35,039 nucleotides of DNA from Bacteroidaceae bacterium (lineage in GTDB: Bacteria; Bacteroidota; Bacteroidia; Bacteroidales; Bacteroidaceae), in NCBI GenBank assembly GCA_024398755.1, contig JAKSIQ010000014.1:1-35039 (forward strand), read 5' to 3'. The position numbers and the translations under genes are program-made. Below are positions 7,916 to 17,169 of the stretch, piece after piece. The notes under the pieces were generated by a model, which did no database searches, had not been told where the DNA came from, and was given only the letters and a program-made list of their open reading frames with translations. Each line of letters opens with the position of its first letter. The stretch's first letter is position 1.

Positions 7916-9232
7916 TCACTTTCGCTGGTCAATGAATTTGACTGGTTTACGCCCCGTCGGCGGATAATTTACAGTCTGTATTTCGGCTACCGGGCATACC
8001 TCAATCTCAGGTGCCACCCTTATTCTTGAACGGAAACTGTCTTTCAGTTCCTTTACAACATCAAAGTCAGGCTGCCCCTTCAATCCCACTTTGACAAGAA
8101 CATCGTCAGTTCCTGCCGCGCTGTTGCGCACAATGACCACATAATTTTCAACGTAACCGGTATTGTCAAGAACATCATAAATTGCCGGTGGATACAGAGT
8201 GGTACCCTTCAGCTTAATCATGTTGTTCTTACGTCCCAATAGCGGAGACAGACGGTAGGACCAGCGTCCGCATCGGCACTGCTCCACATGCTTGCAGGCA
8301 ATGTCACCGGTGCGGAACCTGAGCAGCGGCATACCTTCAACGCCAAGAGTCGTGACAACCACCTCGCCCGGCTGACCGTCGGCCACAGGCATTCCGTCTT
8401 CACCGATAATCTCCACGATGATAAGTTCCGGATGCACATGACCGCCCATTCCATACTCGCATTCGCTGAACGTGGCACCCATTTCGGTCGATGAATACGT
8501 GGCATACAGCTTCACTTCCGGCCAGCGTTCATGAATCTGCCGACCCAGCAGATTCAGTTCGAACTGCTGGTCTCTGAGTCCCTCACCAATGCCTATTATC
8601 CTTCTTATACTGCTGGAATGGTAATCAATGCCATGGGCATCGGCATAATCAATGAGTTTAAGTATGAATGAAGGCACGCACATTATTGCGTCCGGATGAA
8701 AACGGCGTATCGTGTCCCACTGCAGTTCCGGAATGCCGTTACCAACGCGTATCACACCGGCGCCCATCTCCCTTAGCCCGAGAAAATATGCCATGCCCGC
8801 CATGAAGCGCTTGTCAAGCGTAGTCATAAGCTGCAGTACGCTTTCATCGGTCAGTCCTGCACACTGGAATGACTTTTTCTCATTGTAAGCCAGGCGCTGA
8901 AGATCCTTCTCGGTACATCCGAACAGCACCGGGTCTCCAAGCGTACCGGAAGTGGTGATGTAATCAATGATTTTCTTTCTGGGAACGCAGCAGAAATCAT
9001 CGTTGTAAAGCTGAAGATCCTTCTTTTCGGTAAAGGGTATTCTTGTAAGATCCTCCAGATGGACTATTCTGTCAATGTTGATGCCATAGCTGTCAAACAG
9101 ACGACGATAATACGGAGAATTCTCCTTCAGATAAGCCAGATGGCCGTGAAGCAGATTCTCCTGGAATTTCTTAATCCTTTCCGGACTTTCAAACTCTATA
9201 TCCTTGTTCATGTCTGTACAAATATAAGTCAT
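7916..9232 (-). CDS. AMP-dependent acyl/aryl ligase, PaaK-like (ApeH role)
   Basis: Adenylate-forming enzyme of the phenylacetate-CoA-ligase type. It has the P-loop TTSGTLGDP (93-101), YSSTEMG (246-252), the ATP-ribose motif FRTGD (306-310), GRKNNMIKLKG (333-343) and a C-terminal Lys-containing tail (PPTGRKPVK). A C-x-C pair just before the hinge recalls the Cys cluster of PaaK relatives. In aryl polyene clusters such a ligase activates the aryl carboxylic acid starter and loads it on an ACP; that role is inferred here. The start at 9232 overlaps the esterase stop (ATGA). An alternative ATG eight codons in (MNKDIEF, 9211) is also plausible. Confidence 0.82.
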   Translation of the reverse strand: MTYICTDMNKDIEFESPERIKKFQENLLHGHLAYLKENSPYYRRLFDSYGINIDRIVHLEDLTRIPFTEKKDLQLYNDDFCCVPRKKIIDYITTSGTLGDPVLFGCTEKDLQRLAYNEKKSFQCAGLTDESVLQLMTTLDKRFMAGMAYFLGLREMGAGVIRVGNGIPELQWDTIRRFHPDAIMCVPSFILKLIDYADAHGIDYHSSSIRRIIGIGEGLRDQQFELNLLGRQIHERWPEVKLYATYSSTEMGATFSECEYGMGGHVHPELIIVEIIGEDGMPVADGQPGEVVVTTLGVEGMPLLRFRTGDIACKHVEQCRCGRWSYRLSPLLGRKNNMIKLKGTTLYPPAIYDVLDNTGYVENYVVIVRNSAAGTDDVLVKVGLKGQPDFDVVKELKDSFRSRIRVAPEIEVCPVAEIQTVNYPPTGRKPVKFIDQRK

Positions 9233-10113
9233 TTGATGCCAAGTTCGGCAAGCCAGTCAAGAAAAGCGTATTTCCAGCGCCTTGACTCTTCCGAACCATA
9301 TATTTCGCTCACACCGAAACCGTGCAGGCCTTTTTCATACTGGATATACCTGTGCCTTATGCCTTTTGCCGTAAGCGCACTGTCCAACAATACGGAATTG
9401 TGCCAGTCCACGACAGGGTCATCCTTGCAGTTTACAAGAAATACCGGCGGACAACCTTCGGGAATATTGTCTTCAAGCGACATCATGCGACGCAGTTTTA
9501 CGCGGTTTTTGCCCCATTCTCCCAGAAGACCGCGTCGCGAGCGTTTGTGAACATACGGTTTTTCCATGGTGACAACCGGATAGATTGAAACAATGAAATC
9601 GGGCCTCAACGAAACAGTCGGACTATCCTGCGGAAGACTGGTGAAATCCATCGAATAGTAACATCCGGAACTCATGACCAGATGACCGCCTGCCGAAAAG
9701 CCCATAACCCCCAATTTGTCCGGATTGATGCCGTACTCATCGGCGTTTTCACGGAGCAGGCGTATGGCCCTCTGCAAATCGCACAGCATATCAGGATGAC
9801 GGTTTCCGCGCGCCACATAACGGTAGTGTGTAAAATATGCGCCAAACCCGGCAGTCCTGTACTGCAGAAGAAACGCATTGATGCCCTGTTTCTGAAGCCA
9901 CTCGGCAACTTCAATGCCCTCACCCTTTACGTCCAGCCAGCAGTAGCTGCCACCGGGGCACACTATGACCGACGGAGCCTCATGGCTGTTCTCCGTCAGA
10001 TATGGCGTGAACATGACTTCTGAAGCCCGTTTGTCAGAGTCGGCCCATGGCGTAACAGTCAGTTCTGAGGGCCTGATGACCAGTGCGGTAAACAGCAGCA
10101 GTGAGGAAAACAT
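9229..10113 (-). CDS. secreted alpha/beta hydrolase, acetyl-esterase-like
   Basis: A 294-aa alpha/beta hydrolase with an N-terminal hydrophobic signal (MFSSLLLFTALVI). It has an oxyanion-type CPGGSY motif, the nucleophile elbow GFSAGGH (Ser140), an acid in CKDDPVVD (Asp232 region) and a GLHGFG His (His264), so the triad looks complete. The family includes xylan/acetyl esterases and BD-FAE-like enzymes. The first ATG is at 10113; a TTG one codon earlier is less likely. The start overlaps the preceding stop as TGATG and the end overlaps the ligase as ATGA, so it belongs to the polyene operon. It may trim or transfer acyl groups on the exported product in the periplasm; that is inference. Confidence 0.8.
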   Translation of the reverse strand: MFSSLLLFTALVIRPSELTVTPWADSDKRASEVMFTPYLTENSHEAPSVIVCPGGSYCWLDVKGEGIEVAEWLQKQGINAFLLQYRTAGFGAYFTHYRYVARGNRHPDMLCDLQRAIRLLRENADEYGINPDKLGVMGFSAGGHLVMSSGCYYSMDFTSLPQDSPTVSLRPDFIVSIYPVVTMEKPYVHKRSRRGLLGEWGKNRVKLRRMMSLEDNIPEGCPPVFLVNCKDDPVVDWHNSVLLDSALTAKGIRHRYIQYEKGLHGFGVSEIYGSEESRRWKYAFLDWLAELGIK

Positions 10114-10475
10114 CAACCCTGAAGCATTTTTTCAACCTCGGCCCTGTCCATCTGGCGGTAACGGTGCTGAAGGTCTGCGTTGAAATCAACCTGAAAATAC
10201 TCCTCGTCATAGAACGACAGTTTGGAGTTCGTGTCAGGATTACATTCAACGTATGTTATTGCACTCATTTCCAAGCCCTTAGCCTGGCATATCTGTTCTG
10301 CCAGCTTCTGTCCGGCGTATGTGACCGATGTACCGGGATTGTCCTGGTACAGTTCCGTCACAATGACAAACACCTTCCCGCACGAGCGGCGTATTTTCAG
10401 TCCGCAGGTTGAGGGCATATCCCACTCGCCTTTGAAACTGAAGATTTCATCGTAATATTCAGGAGATACTTTCAT
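10113..10475 (-). CDS. small unknown protein of the polyene operon
   Basis: A 120-aa soluble protein I do not recognise. It is predicted to mix beta strands and one central helix (TYAGQKLAEQICQAKGL), has Cys residues at about 24, 32, 63 and 78, and lacks a signal peptide. It lies 24 bp after the radical SAM gene and overlaps the esterase by one base (TGATG), so coupling is likely. Its VFVIVTELYQDNPGTSVTY stretch looks like a core strand-turn-strand. It may be an accessory or partner protein for the radical SAM enzyme, but nothing in the sequence proves this. Confidence 0.8.
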   Translation of the reverse strand: MKVSPEYYDEIFSFKGEWDMPSTCGLKIRRSCGKVFVIVTELYQDNPGTSVTYAGQKLAEQICQAKGLEMSAITYVECNPDTNSKLSFYDEEYFQVDFNADLQHRYRQMDRAEVEKMLQG

Positions 10476-10499
10476 ATTCAGAATCAGTTTTGCTACTTG

Positions 10500-11783
10500 T
10501 CACTTCTTAATGTTCCTGACCACATCCCTGCCGAACGACTTGTTGGCAAGCTTTCTGTCACGCGGACGGTATGTGCCCTCCTCCATTTCGCGCAGAGCCA
10601 CATTGCAGAACAGACGGAACATCTTCTGCTCCTGACTCTCATCCTTGTAGAAGTTCTTCCATGCGTACTCGTATATGTCCTGAAGTTCGTCTGGAGTCAT
10701 CTTCTTTGGCTGGAACACCACCTGACCGGCATTGTAATGGTTCCAGTCAAAGTCAAATATGCGGCCCTGACGCAGCAGGTCGTCATAAACCTTGGTGTGC
10801 GGGAACGGAGTCAGCACGGTGAATTCGGCCAGATCAAGGTCAATCTCGCCAAGGAAGTCAATCAGACGCTTGCAGTCATCGGCGGTCTGGTTGTCAAGAC
10901 CCAGCAGAATGGTGCCCTCGACCCCGATTCCGTAATCGTGATAACGCTTGACACGCTCCCTTATGTAGTCCGATGTATCATAAACTGCCTGATACACATA
11001 CCATGCGCCTGCCTTGGCAGCCAGATCCAGCACTTCGGGATCATCTTCAATGGTATGGCTTATCCACTTCTTCTTCAAAGGAGCTATGGCGCGGAACAGT
11101 TCCTTCTCCCACTCCTTGTTCTGTGCAAGTGAATTGTCCACGATAAAAAGGCGGTTATTCTCAATTCCGGCCATATCCTCGACCACCTTGTCTATAGGAC
11201 GCGGACGGAAGCATCGGCCACCCAGATATGAAACGGCGCACGGATAGCAGCTGAAACGGCAACCGCGGCTGGCGTGGAACAGATCGACCATCTGCACACC
11301 CTTGTGATTGTACAGTTCGCGCTTGTACAGGTCACGACGGCATGGTCCGACCGATTCAATGGGAGGCATATTGCCCATAAAGTTGTACAGTTTCTTCAGT
11401 TCACCGCGGGTCCAGTCAAGCATGACCTGCTCCATGCGGCCTTCCGATTCACCCAGGAACACGCTGTCAACGTGATTCACCATCTCTTCGGCATGCAGCA
11501 TGGTTGAAATGCCACCGGCAAAAACCAGCTTGCCGCGCTTGTGATATTCGTCGGCAATCTCCCAGCCGCGCTTAACCTGGGTGGATAGCATCATTGACAG
11601 AGCCACACCATCACATTCCTCTTCAAAATCAATGGTTTCAACGTTTTCATCGGTGAAAGACACCTCAACCCAGTCGGGAAGAGTGGCTGCAAATGCAACC
11701 GGTCCGTGAGGCGGAAGATTGAAGGTAGTCTGACCTTTCAGTTTCTGCCACTTCGGATAGATAAGTTTCAGTTTGAAATTCAT
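10500..11783 (-). CDS. B12-binding-type radical SAM enzyme
   Basis: A 427-aa protein with an N-terminal Rossmann region (about 1-130; KLVFAGGISTMLHAEE, VDSVFLGESEG) typical of cobalamin-binding radical SAM proteins, though no DxHxxG base-off motif was seen. The radical SAM core follows, with C-x3-C-x2-C at Cys175, Cys179 and Cys182 (SRGCRFSCYPCAVS). Further conserved-looking segments are IEDDPEVLDLAAKAGA and GTILLGLDNQTADD. It lies 7 bp after the FAD oxidoreductase. In this setting it could carry out a methylation or a C-C/C-H chemistry step on the aryl head or the polyene. That is inference; the family label is secure. Confidence 0.85.
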   Translation of the reverse strand: MNFKLKLIYPKWQKLKGQTTFNLPPHGPVAFAATLPDWVEVSFTDENVETIDFEEECDGVALSMMLSTQVKRGWEIADEYHKRGKLVFAGGISTMLHAEEMVNHVDSVFLGESEGRMEQVMLDWTRGELKKLYNFMGNMPPIESVGPCRRDLYKRELYNHKGVQMVDLFHASRGCRFSCYPCAVSYLGGRCFRPRPIDKVVEDMAGIENNRLFIVDNSLAQNKEWEKELFRAIAPLKKKWISHTIEDDPEVLDLAAKAGAWYVYQAVYDTSDYIRERVKRYHDYGIGVEGTILLGLDNQTADDCKRLIDFLGEIDLDLAEFTVLTPFPHTKVYDDLLRQGRIFDFDWNHYNAGQVVFQPKKMTPDELQDIYEYAWKNFYKDESQEQKMFRLFCNVALREMEEGTYRPRDRKLANKSFGRDVVRNIKK

Positions 11784-11790
11784 AACTCTC

Positions 11791-13236
11791 TTATTTTATT
11801 TGTTTTATATCGTCAACAATAGAATTTTCTCCAAGTATGGCCTGTACAGTTTCAATGGCCGTCATAGGAACGCCGCCTATTCCGTGCATATTGACATTCT
11901 GACCTGTAAGAAACAGATTTCCCACCTTGGTACGTACAGGAATCTGAGAAAGCATCAGATTGTCACAATCTTTGGAATAACCGAATGCACCGGCATTTTT
12001 CGTGCCATACCAGTCACGGAAAGTCAACGGGCTGGCTGCAAAAATATCAGCAGCCATATTCCTCAATCCCGGAAAACGTTTTTCAACAAGTTCAAGAACA
12101 CTATCGGTACGTTTCTTCTTCCATGATTCGTACTCGTGCCCACGATGACCGCTGACTGTATTCTCCCATTGCCTTACCTCATCAAAGTCCATAAGACAGA
12201 ATACCGTAAGGTGAGAACCGGAAAAGAAACAGTTTGCCGTATGAGGCCAGTTGCCGTCACGTCTCCATACATTGGAACAGCTGTCGGTAACCGATACCGG
12301 ATATGCCGGAGCCTTGAATGCACCCGGTTTCAGCCTTACAAACACCTTGAAGGCCGATGCCGTTTCCGGTATGCTCTGCAGCCTGCTTGTGAAACCCGCA
12401 TTGAAAGCCCTGCCTTCAGTACGCTCCAGCAGAGACAGCGGATGTATGGCTGAAATGTAGTTGTCTGCAGTATATTCACGTCCTTGACAGTCGGTTACAC
12501 TCGTCACCATCTTGTCACATACCGTGACCTTGGCTACCTGACGGCGTGTCAGCACCTGACCGCCACCCTGCTCTATGACACGCTTCAAAGCATCGGCCAG
12601 ATATCCCGACCCGCTGCCGAACCGACACGGATCGCCGATGAAAAGGGCCGATATCATGATATGCAGATAGGCCGGAGTATGCCCGGCAACGCCTGCATAC
12701 AGAGTATTCGGGAAAGCCAGCAGCGACTGGAGTTCAGCATCTGAAACATATTTGGCAATAAACCTGTCGGCAGGCATGAGAAACTCTTCGCTGTGAGCCT
12801 GATATCCGCTTTCCAGATAAAACAGCTTCTCCTCGTGCGAAAGACGTATTACCGCATCCATGTAACGTTTCAGGCCGTCAGCCTGCTCTGGGAACAGTCC
12901 GCACAGATAATCGGTGAACGCACCGTATCCCGCCGGCAGATTGTACGTGTGTCCGCTGTCAGCAAACGTGACGCTTGAAACTATTTCGGAACGGACAATA
13001 TCAAGACTGTCCGTTATGCCAAGGTACGTACATAAGCGGTTCAAGGTGCCACCCGGGCCGAAACCACCTGCCACATGCATGCCGGTTTCATACATTTCAC
13101 CGTTACGCACAAAATTCTGAAGACCGCCGCCTATGGTGGGATTCTTTTCGAGCACAGTCACCCTGACGCCCTGCTTTGACAGCAGAGCACCGGCAAAAAG
13201 ACCGCCCAGTCCGGCACCTATAATCAGCGTATCCAT
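11791..13236 (-). CDS. phytoene-desaturase-like FAD oxidoreductase (ApeN-like)
   Basis: A 481-aa NAD(P)/FAD-dependent oxidoreductase of the CrtI/carotenoid-isomerase type. The dinucleotide-binding motif GAGLGG (7-12) is followed by the acidic strand end VTVLEKN and the GGGLQNF motif. The C-terminal FAD-contact segment is LFLTGQNVNMHGIGGVP. Such enzymes act on conjugated polyenes, and an FAD protein is part of aryl polyene clusters, where its exact step is unclear. It overlaps the 3' end of the MMPL gene by 13 bp, so the two are translated together. Confidence 0.82.
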   Translation of the reverse strand: MDTLIIGAGLGGLFAGALLSKQGVRVTVLEKNPTIGGGLQNFVRNGEMYETGMHVAGGFGPGGTLNRLCTYLGITDSLDIVRSEIVSSVTFADSGHTYNLPAGYGAFTDYLCGLFPEQADGLKRYMDAVIRLSHEEKLFYLESGYQAHSEEFLMPADRFIAKYVSDAELQSLLAFPNTLYAGVAGHTPAYLHIMISALFIGDPCRFGSGSGYLADALKRVIEQGGGQVLTRRQVAKVTVCDKMVTSVTDCQGREYTADNYISAIHPLSLLERTEGRAFNAGFTSRLQSIPETASAFKVFVRLKPGAFKAPAYPVSVTDSCSNVWRRDGNWPHTANCFFSGSHLTVFCLMDFDEVRQWENTVSGHRGHEYESWKKKRTDSVLELVEKRFPGLRNMAADIFAASPLTFRDWYGTKNAGAFGYSKDCDNLMLSQIPVRTKVGNLFLTGQNVNMHGIGGVPMTAIETVQAILGENSIVDDIKQIK

Positions 13237-16200
13237 CGGCTTTTCAGTTCAAATTTCAAATTGTCAGGCTTACCTGCCACCGATGAAGCCAGAAGCAGTG
13301 TCTCTTCATCGGCCACATAGCCCGTAACCTCTATTTCGGGATTCAGAACAGCCGTCAGCAGGCTCTGTTCGCCCTGACCGCATTCATCGACCTCTATCCT
13401 TGATTCGCCATTTACCGCATGACACACCTGCATGCCGTCAAGATTGCGCATGCAACTGCGGTATATGTCAGAACCCTTGTACATGTACTGGTGACGTATG
13501 TACTGTTTCCAGTAATCAGCACTCTCGCACTCACGGCACATCTGTGCGTACCAGTCAATGTAGAATTTGTGGAAGGCTTTTGTACGTTCACGCGCATCGC
13601 TGCCCCAGCCCATATCGTCCGAAGCAATGCGGCGGCCCACCTTCACGGTGATATGTCCGGGACGCAGCATGAAATCGGTCTTGGGCAGAACATGGCCCAC
13701 GCCGTGAAGGCATACCGGCACTATGTCCAGACCCAGTTCTTGCGCCATATGGAAAGCGCCCTTATGGAAACGCATTATACGGCAGTCTTCGGAACGTGTA
13801 CCTTCGGGGAACACCACAATGGAATAGCCGCGCTCCACCAGACTGCGCAGCTGCGGCATGAAACGGTCAACACCTTCGGCTGCCGGAACGAATTCCGCAC
13901 GACGTATCAGTGCACCGTATATAGGATTGCGCCATACCCAGTCATTGGTAATAACCACCATTTTGGGGCTGAGCATGAGCAGGCACATGAGATCAAGATG
14001 TGACTGATGGTTGCTGATAACTACCGCCGGCTTTTCAAATGTCTCGCCAACGCTGTTGTCAAGCGTGAATCCAACTGCGGGAACACGGCGTATCACAAGA
14101 TTGGCAAAACGGTACAGCACACCATGCAGCCAGCGCTCCTTGCGTCCGGTCCTGCCTCCAATGAACATTACCAGAGCCACAGGTGTTACTATCAGCACCG
14201 AAACAGCCAGGAAGCCGAATGCGAATGCCGAACGTCCAAGACGCGCCAGCGTTACAGGCATACGTCGCAGACTGCCCTTCTTCATTGTCAGCCATCCGAA
14301 CAGCCACTGAGGCAGGTAATGCGCCATAACCACCACTACAAGCATTCCTATCATTGTAATCACAGCCAAAGAACGCATGGCCGGATGCTTTGACAGAATC
14401 AGGGTTCCAATGCCTATAAACATGATTACAGCCGACAATATGACGCTGCGACGGCGGTCATCAAGCGTTCTTACACCGTATGCATATTCGTGCATCAGAC
14501 CTTCGGTAATGAAAATGGTATAGTCGTCTCCCTGACCGAAAATGAATGTTGCCAGAATAATGCTCACAATATTGAACTGTATGCCCAGAATATTCATCAG
14601 GCAAAGTATCCATATCCAGCCCACCGTCAGCGGCAGGAACGACAGCAACGCCAGTTCCAGGCTGCCGAATGAAATCCACAGGAACGCGAACACCACAAAT
14701 CCGCACATGAACAGCACCATGTTGAAGTCATGCGACAGAGACTCCACAAGTGCCGCCATGACATCGCTCATGCTTTCCGCTATAAGGTCGTCACGTGTCA
14801 GAAGCTGCGGTTGCGTACCCACCGCCTTCATGAATGGATCGAAGGCCGATGCCGTAAATCCGTATTCACGGCTCTTTTCCGCCAGTTCACTGACAACATC
14901 ACTGTGCGCATTCCAGAACTCCGACCATCGGGCGGTACTGTCAGGCAGCAAAGATGCCAGAACAGACAGACGGCTCACCGATTCCGTGTCAACACTGCCG
15001 GAAAGCAGTTCCAGATCGTCCCTCTGCTGGGCCGTCATGTAGTTTATGTGATTCAGATTGGTATCAAAGCCAGCCGTTCCACCCCAAATGAGCATGACAA
15101 TGGAAACCGCAACCACAGCACGTGAAATCCACCGTCCGGTAACATCGGTCTTCATGGCAGCCTTTTCCTTTCCTGTGACCGATGCCTCCGCCTTGCGCGG
15201 TCTGACAAACACAGGCAGGAACACCAGAGTGAACAGTATGGTACCAACCAGCATGAAAGACCCGAACAGAGCCAGGTCATGCATAGCCTTTGCCTTCAGG
15301 AAAACAAGACACAGGAAAGCGCTGACAGTGGTAATGTTGCCCACAAGCAGCGGACTGACCATCTCCTTGAGAGTACGGCGGTTATCGCCGGTATCGCGCA
15401 GCGAATGCAGGAAATGAAGCGGATAGTTGGCGGCTATGCCCACAATGATCGAGCCCAACCCTATCACAATTATGGAAATGCTGTCTTTGAACGTACCTAT
15501 TACGCCAAGCGAGAACGCCGCCCCGAACAGCAGCGTGAAGGCAATCCAAGCCATATCGCTCAGACGTCTGAACGAGAACCACAGCACCAGGAAAATGCCT
15601 ACCACAGCAAGCAGTACAGCCACAATGCTGTCAGTCTTTATGCGGTTTGCGTTCGATACGGCAATAACCGGTGCGCCGACCGCCGAAATGCTGACTCCGG
15701 TACCGGCCGATGCCTCATCGGCCACAGCCTCTACCAGTTTCATGAGAACGGCATTGCGGTTCGATTCGCTCTGACCGAACGGAGAGTCAAAGAACAGGAA
15801 GCCCACAGGTAGGGTTGAATGCATGATGTGGCCGTCTTCCATACGGTAGCCGCCGTTGCCACCCGCATCGGCCAGCCTGAGAAGTATCGGCGAGAACAGG
15901 TTCAGCGGGTCATACGGTATTGTATTCTGCGTAAAACTGCCGCTCATCATCTGCAGAGAACGGCGGTCGGCCTCAAGCTGCCGGTCCACATAACCCGGCA
16001 ATGCCAGCAGCGAATCCATTCTTTCGTAATCAGCCACAGAAAGGAAACTGGCATAATGCTCCTGCACAAACTGAATCATGTCAAGCGCCATGCTCTCATC
16101 GGCCACGGCGCTCATGTCGGGCACCATTTCCAGAGTGTCGAAATCGTACCACAGTTCCTCAAAACGGTCCATGACACTGATAACGTCATCGGTACCGTCA

Positions 16201-16436
16201 GATTCGCCTGAATATCTGAAAATTACGGCAATCTGATTCTGCTCCGACAACGACTCCATGAATTCCGTCTGACGGCTGTCATTCACATCGACAGGCAGGA
16301 AACGTGCTATGTCCTCCTCGTATTGCATACGGCAGATGGAAACGGCACACAGCAGCAACATGGCGACAACAGCCGTCACTGCAAGCCACCGGCGGCCCAC
16401 AAGCCAGTCATACAACTTCAGGAAACACTTTACCAT
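13224..16436 (-). CDS. MMPL/RND exporter fused to a lysophospholipid acyltransferase, with a short methyltransferase-like tail
   Basis: About 1070 aa from the ATG at 16436 (MVKCFLKLYDW), 7 bp after the glycosyltransferase stop codon; an ATG at 16490 would overlap that gene. The N-terminal part is an MMPL/RND transporter: TM1, a large periplasmic loop, five TM helices, a second loop and a second TM bundle, ending near residue 765. A PlsC-type domain follows, with NHQSHLD (809-815, HX4D) and FPEGTRS (about 876-882). The last roughly 80 residues (DECGQGEQSLLTAV, TGYVADEETLLLASS) resemble the first half of a Rossmann methyltransferase, matching the third domain of trifunctional Bacteroidota homologs but cut short. 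It probably exports and lipid-anchors the aryl polyene (ApeM-like). Confidence 0.85.
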   Translation of the reverse strand: MVKCFLKLYDWLVGRRWLAVTAVVAMLLLCAVSICRMQYEEDIARFLPVDVNDSRQTEFMESLSEQNQIAVIFRYSGESDGTDDVISVMDRFEELWYDFDTLEMVPDMSAVADESMALDMIQFVQEHYASFLSVADYERMDSLLALPGYVDRQLEADRRSLQMMSGSFTQNTIPYDPLNLFSPILLRLADAGGNGGYRMEDGHIMHSTLPVGFLFFDSPFGQSESNRNAVLMKLVEAVADEASAGTGVSISAVGAPVIAVSNANRIKTDSIVAVLLAVVGIFLVLWFSFRRLSDMAWIAFTLLFGAAFSLGVIGTFKDSISIIVIGLGSIIVGIAANYPLHFLHSLRDTGDNRRTLKEMVSPLLVGNITTVSAFLCLVFLKAKAMHDLALFGSFMLVGTILFTLVFLPVFVRPRKAEASVTGKEKAAMKTDVTGRWISRAVVAVSIVMLIWGGTAGFDTNLNHINYMTAQQRDDLELLSGSVDTESVSRLSVLASLLPDSTARWSEFWNAHSDVVSELAEKSREYGFTASAFDPFMKAVGTQPQLLTRDDLIAESMSDVMAALVESLSHDFNMVLFMCGFVVFAFLWISFGSLELALLSFLPLTVGWIWILCLMNILGIQFNIVSIILATFIFGQGDDYTIFITEGLMHEYAYGVRTLDDRRRSVILSAVIMFIGIGTLILSKHPAMRSLAVITMIGMLVVVVMAHYLPQWLFGWLTMKKGSLRRMPVTLARLGRSAFAFGFLAVSVLIVTPVALVMFIGGRTGRKERWLHGVLYRFANLVIRRVPAVGFTLDNSVGETFEKPAVVISNHQSHLDLMCLLMLSPKMVVITNDWVWRNPIYGALIRRAEFVPAAEGVDRFMPQLRSLVERGYSIVVFPEGTRSEDCRIMRFHKGAFHMAQELGLDIVPVCLHGVGHVLPKTDFMLRPGHITVKVGRRIASDDMGWGSDARERTKAFHKFYIDWYAQMCRECESADYWKQYIRHQYMYKGSDIYRSCMRNLDGMQVCHAVNGESRIEVDECGQGEQSLLTAVLNPEIEVTGYVADEETLLLASSVAGKPDNLKFELKSRWIR

Positions 16437-16443
16437 CAATACA

Positions 16444-17169
16444 CTATTTTCGTCTTGCCATTCTCCATAAACCCATCGGCAGTCCCACAAACAGTGCTCC
16501 GAAACAAAGCACCGTATTCAGCACGCTTATTCTGAAAAAGTCACGGAACGGACGGAAATGCGAAACCCTCTCACCTTCGGGTGCATACCACACCCTGACC
16601 GGTTTGCCGTTCATCTTCACGCCGTGCCATGCGGCAAATACCATAAGTTCCAGTTCCGATTCGTACCTCGATGTCACCAGTCCCAGTCCGTACAGCCTGT
16701 CAAGCGGATAAATCCGGAAACCAGACTGCGTGTCAGCCAGCACCTGTCCGGTCTGCAGATGGAACCAGAAATTCGAAAAACGGTTGGCCGCAGTATTCTC
16801 ACGCGGCATGTTCTCGCTTGTCAGATTGCGCAGACCTATAATGAAGTCACCGGGATACGCATTCGAAGTCTGCATGAGCAGAGGTATGTCCTCGGGATAA
16901 TGCTGGCCGTCAGCATCAATTGTCACGGCATGTGTGAAACCATCGGCCACTGCCTGCCTGAAACCTGTTTTCAAAGCGCGGCCCTTGCCTTTGTTCTTGT
17001 TGTGTTTCAACACTTTAACACCCAAACCTTCAAGTGTTGCCAGAGTGTTGTCCGTACTGCCGTCATCGACCACATAAACGCTGGAACACACGTCCAGAGC
17101 GCGACGGGCCACGTCGGCAACCGTTCCGCCGTTGTTGTATGTGGGTATTATGACGCAGTATCTGTTCAT
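16444..17169 (-). CDS. family 2 glycosyltransferase, dolichol-phosphate-mannose-synthase-like
   Basis: A 241-aa GT-A glycosyltransferase. It starts with VIIPTYNNGGTV, has VYVVDDGSTDNT for nucleotide binding, and the metal-binding DAD at 85-87 (TIDADGQHYPED). A single C-terminal hydrophobic segment near 215-237 (VLCFGALFVGLPMGLW) should anchor it to the inner membrane. The ATG at 17169 overlaps the dehydratase stop codon (TGATG); a TTG one codon upstream is less likely. It would transfer a sugar to a lipid carrier or to the polyene head group before export. The donor and acceptor cannot be read from the sequence. Confidence 0.85.
   Translation of the reverse strand: MNRYCVIIPTYNNGGTVADVARRALDVCSSVYVVDDGSTDNTLATLEGLGVKVLKHNKNKGKGRALKTGFRQAVADGFTHAVTIDADGQHYPEDIPLLMQTSNAYPGDFIIGLRNLTSENMPRENTAANRFSNFWFHLQTGQVLADTQSGFRIYPLDRLYGLGLVTSRYESELELMVFAAWHGVKMNGKPVRVWYAPEGERVSHFRPFRDFFRISVLNTVLCFGALFVGLPMGLWRMARRK

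Noticed and set aside
9211-9232. TATATTTG just before the second ATG of the AMP ligase as a promoter
   Set aside because: It matches TAnnTTTG but lies inside the gene overlap, leaves no room for a leader, and has no -33 element; chance match is likely.
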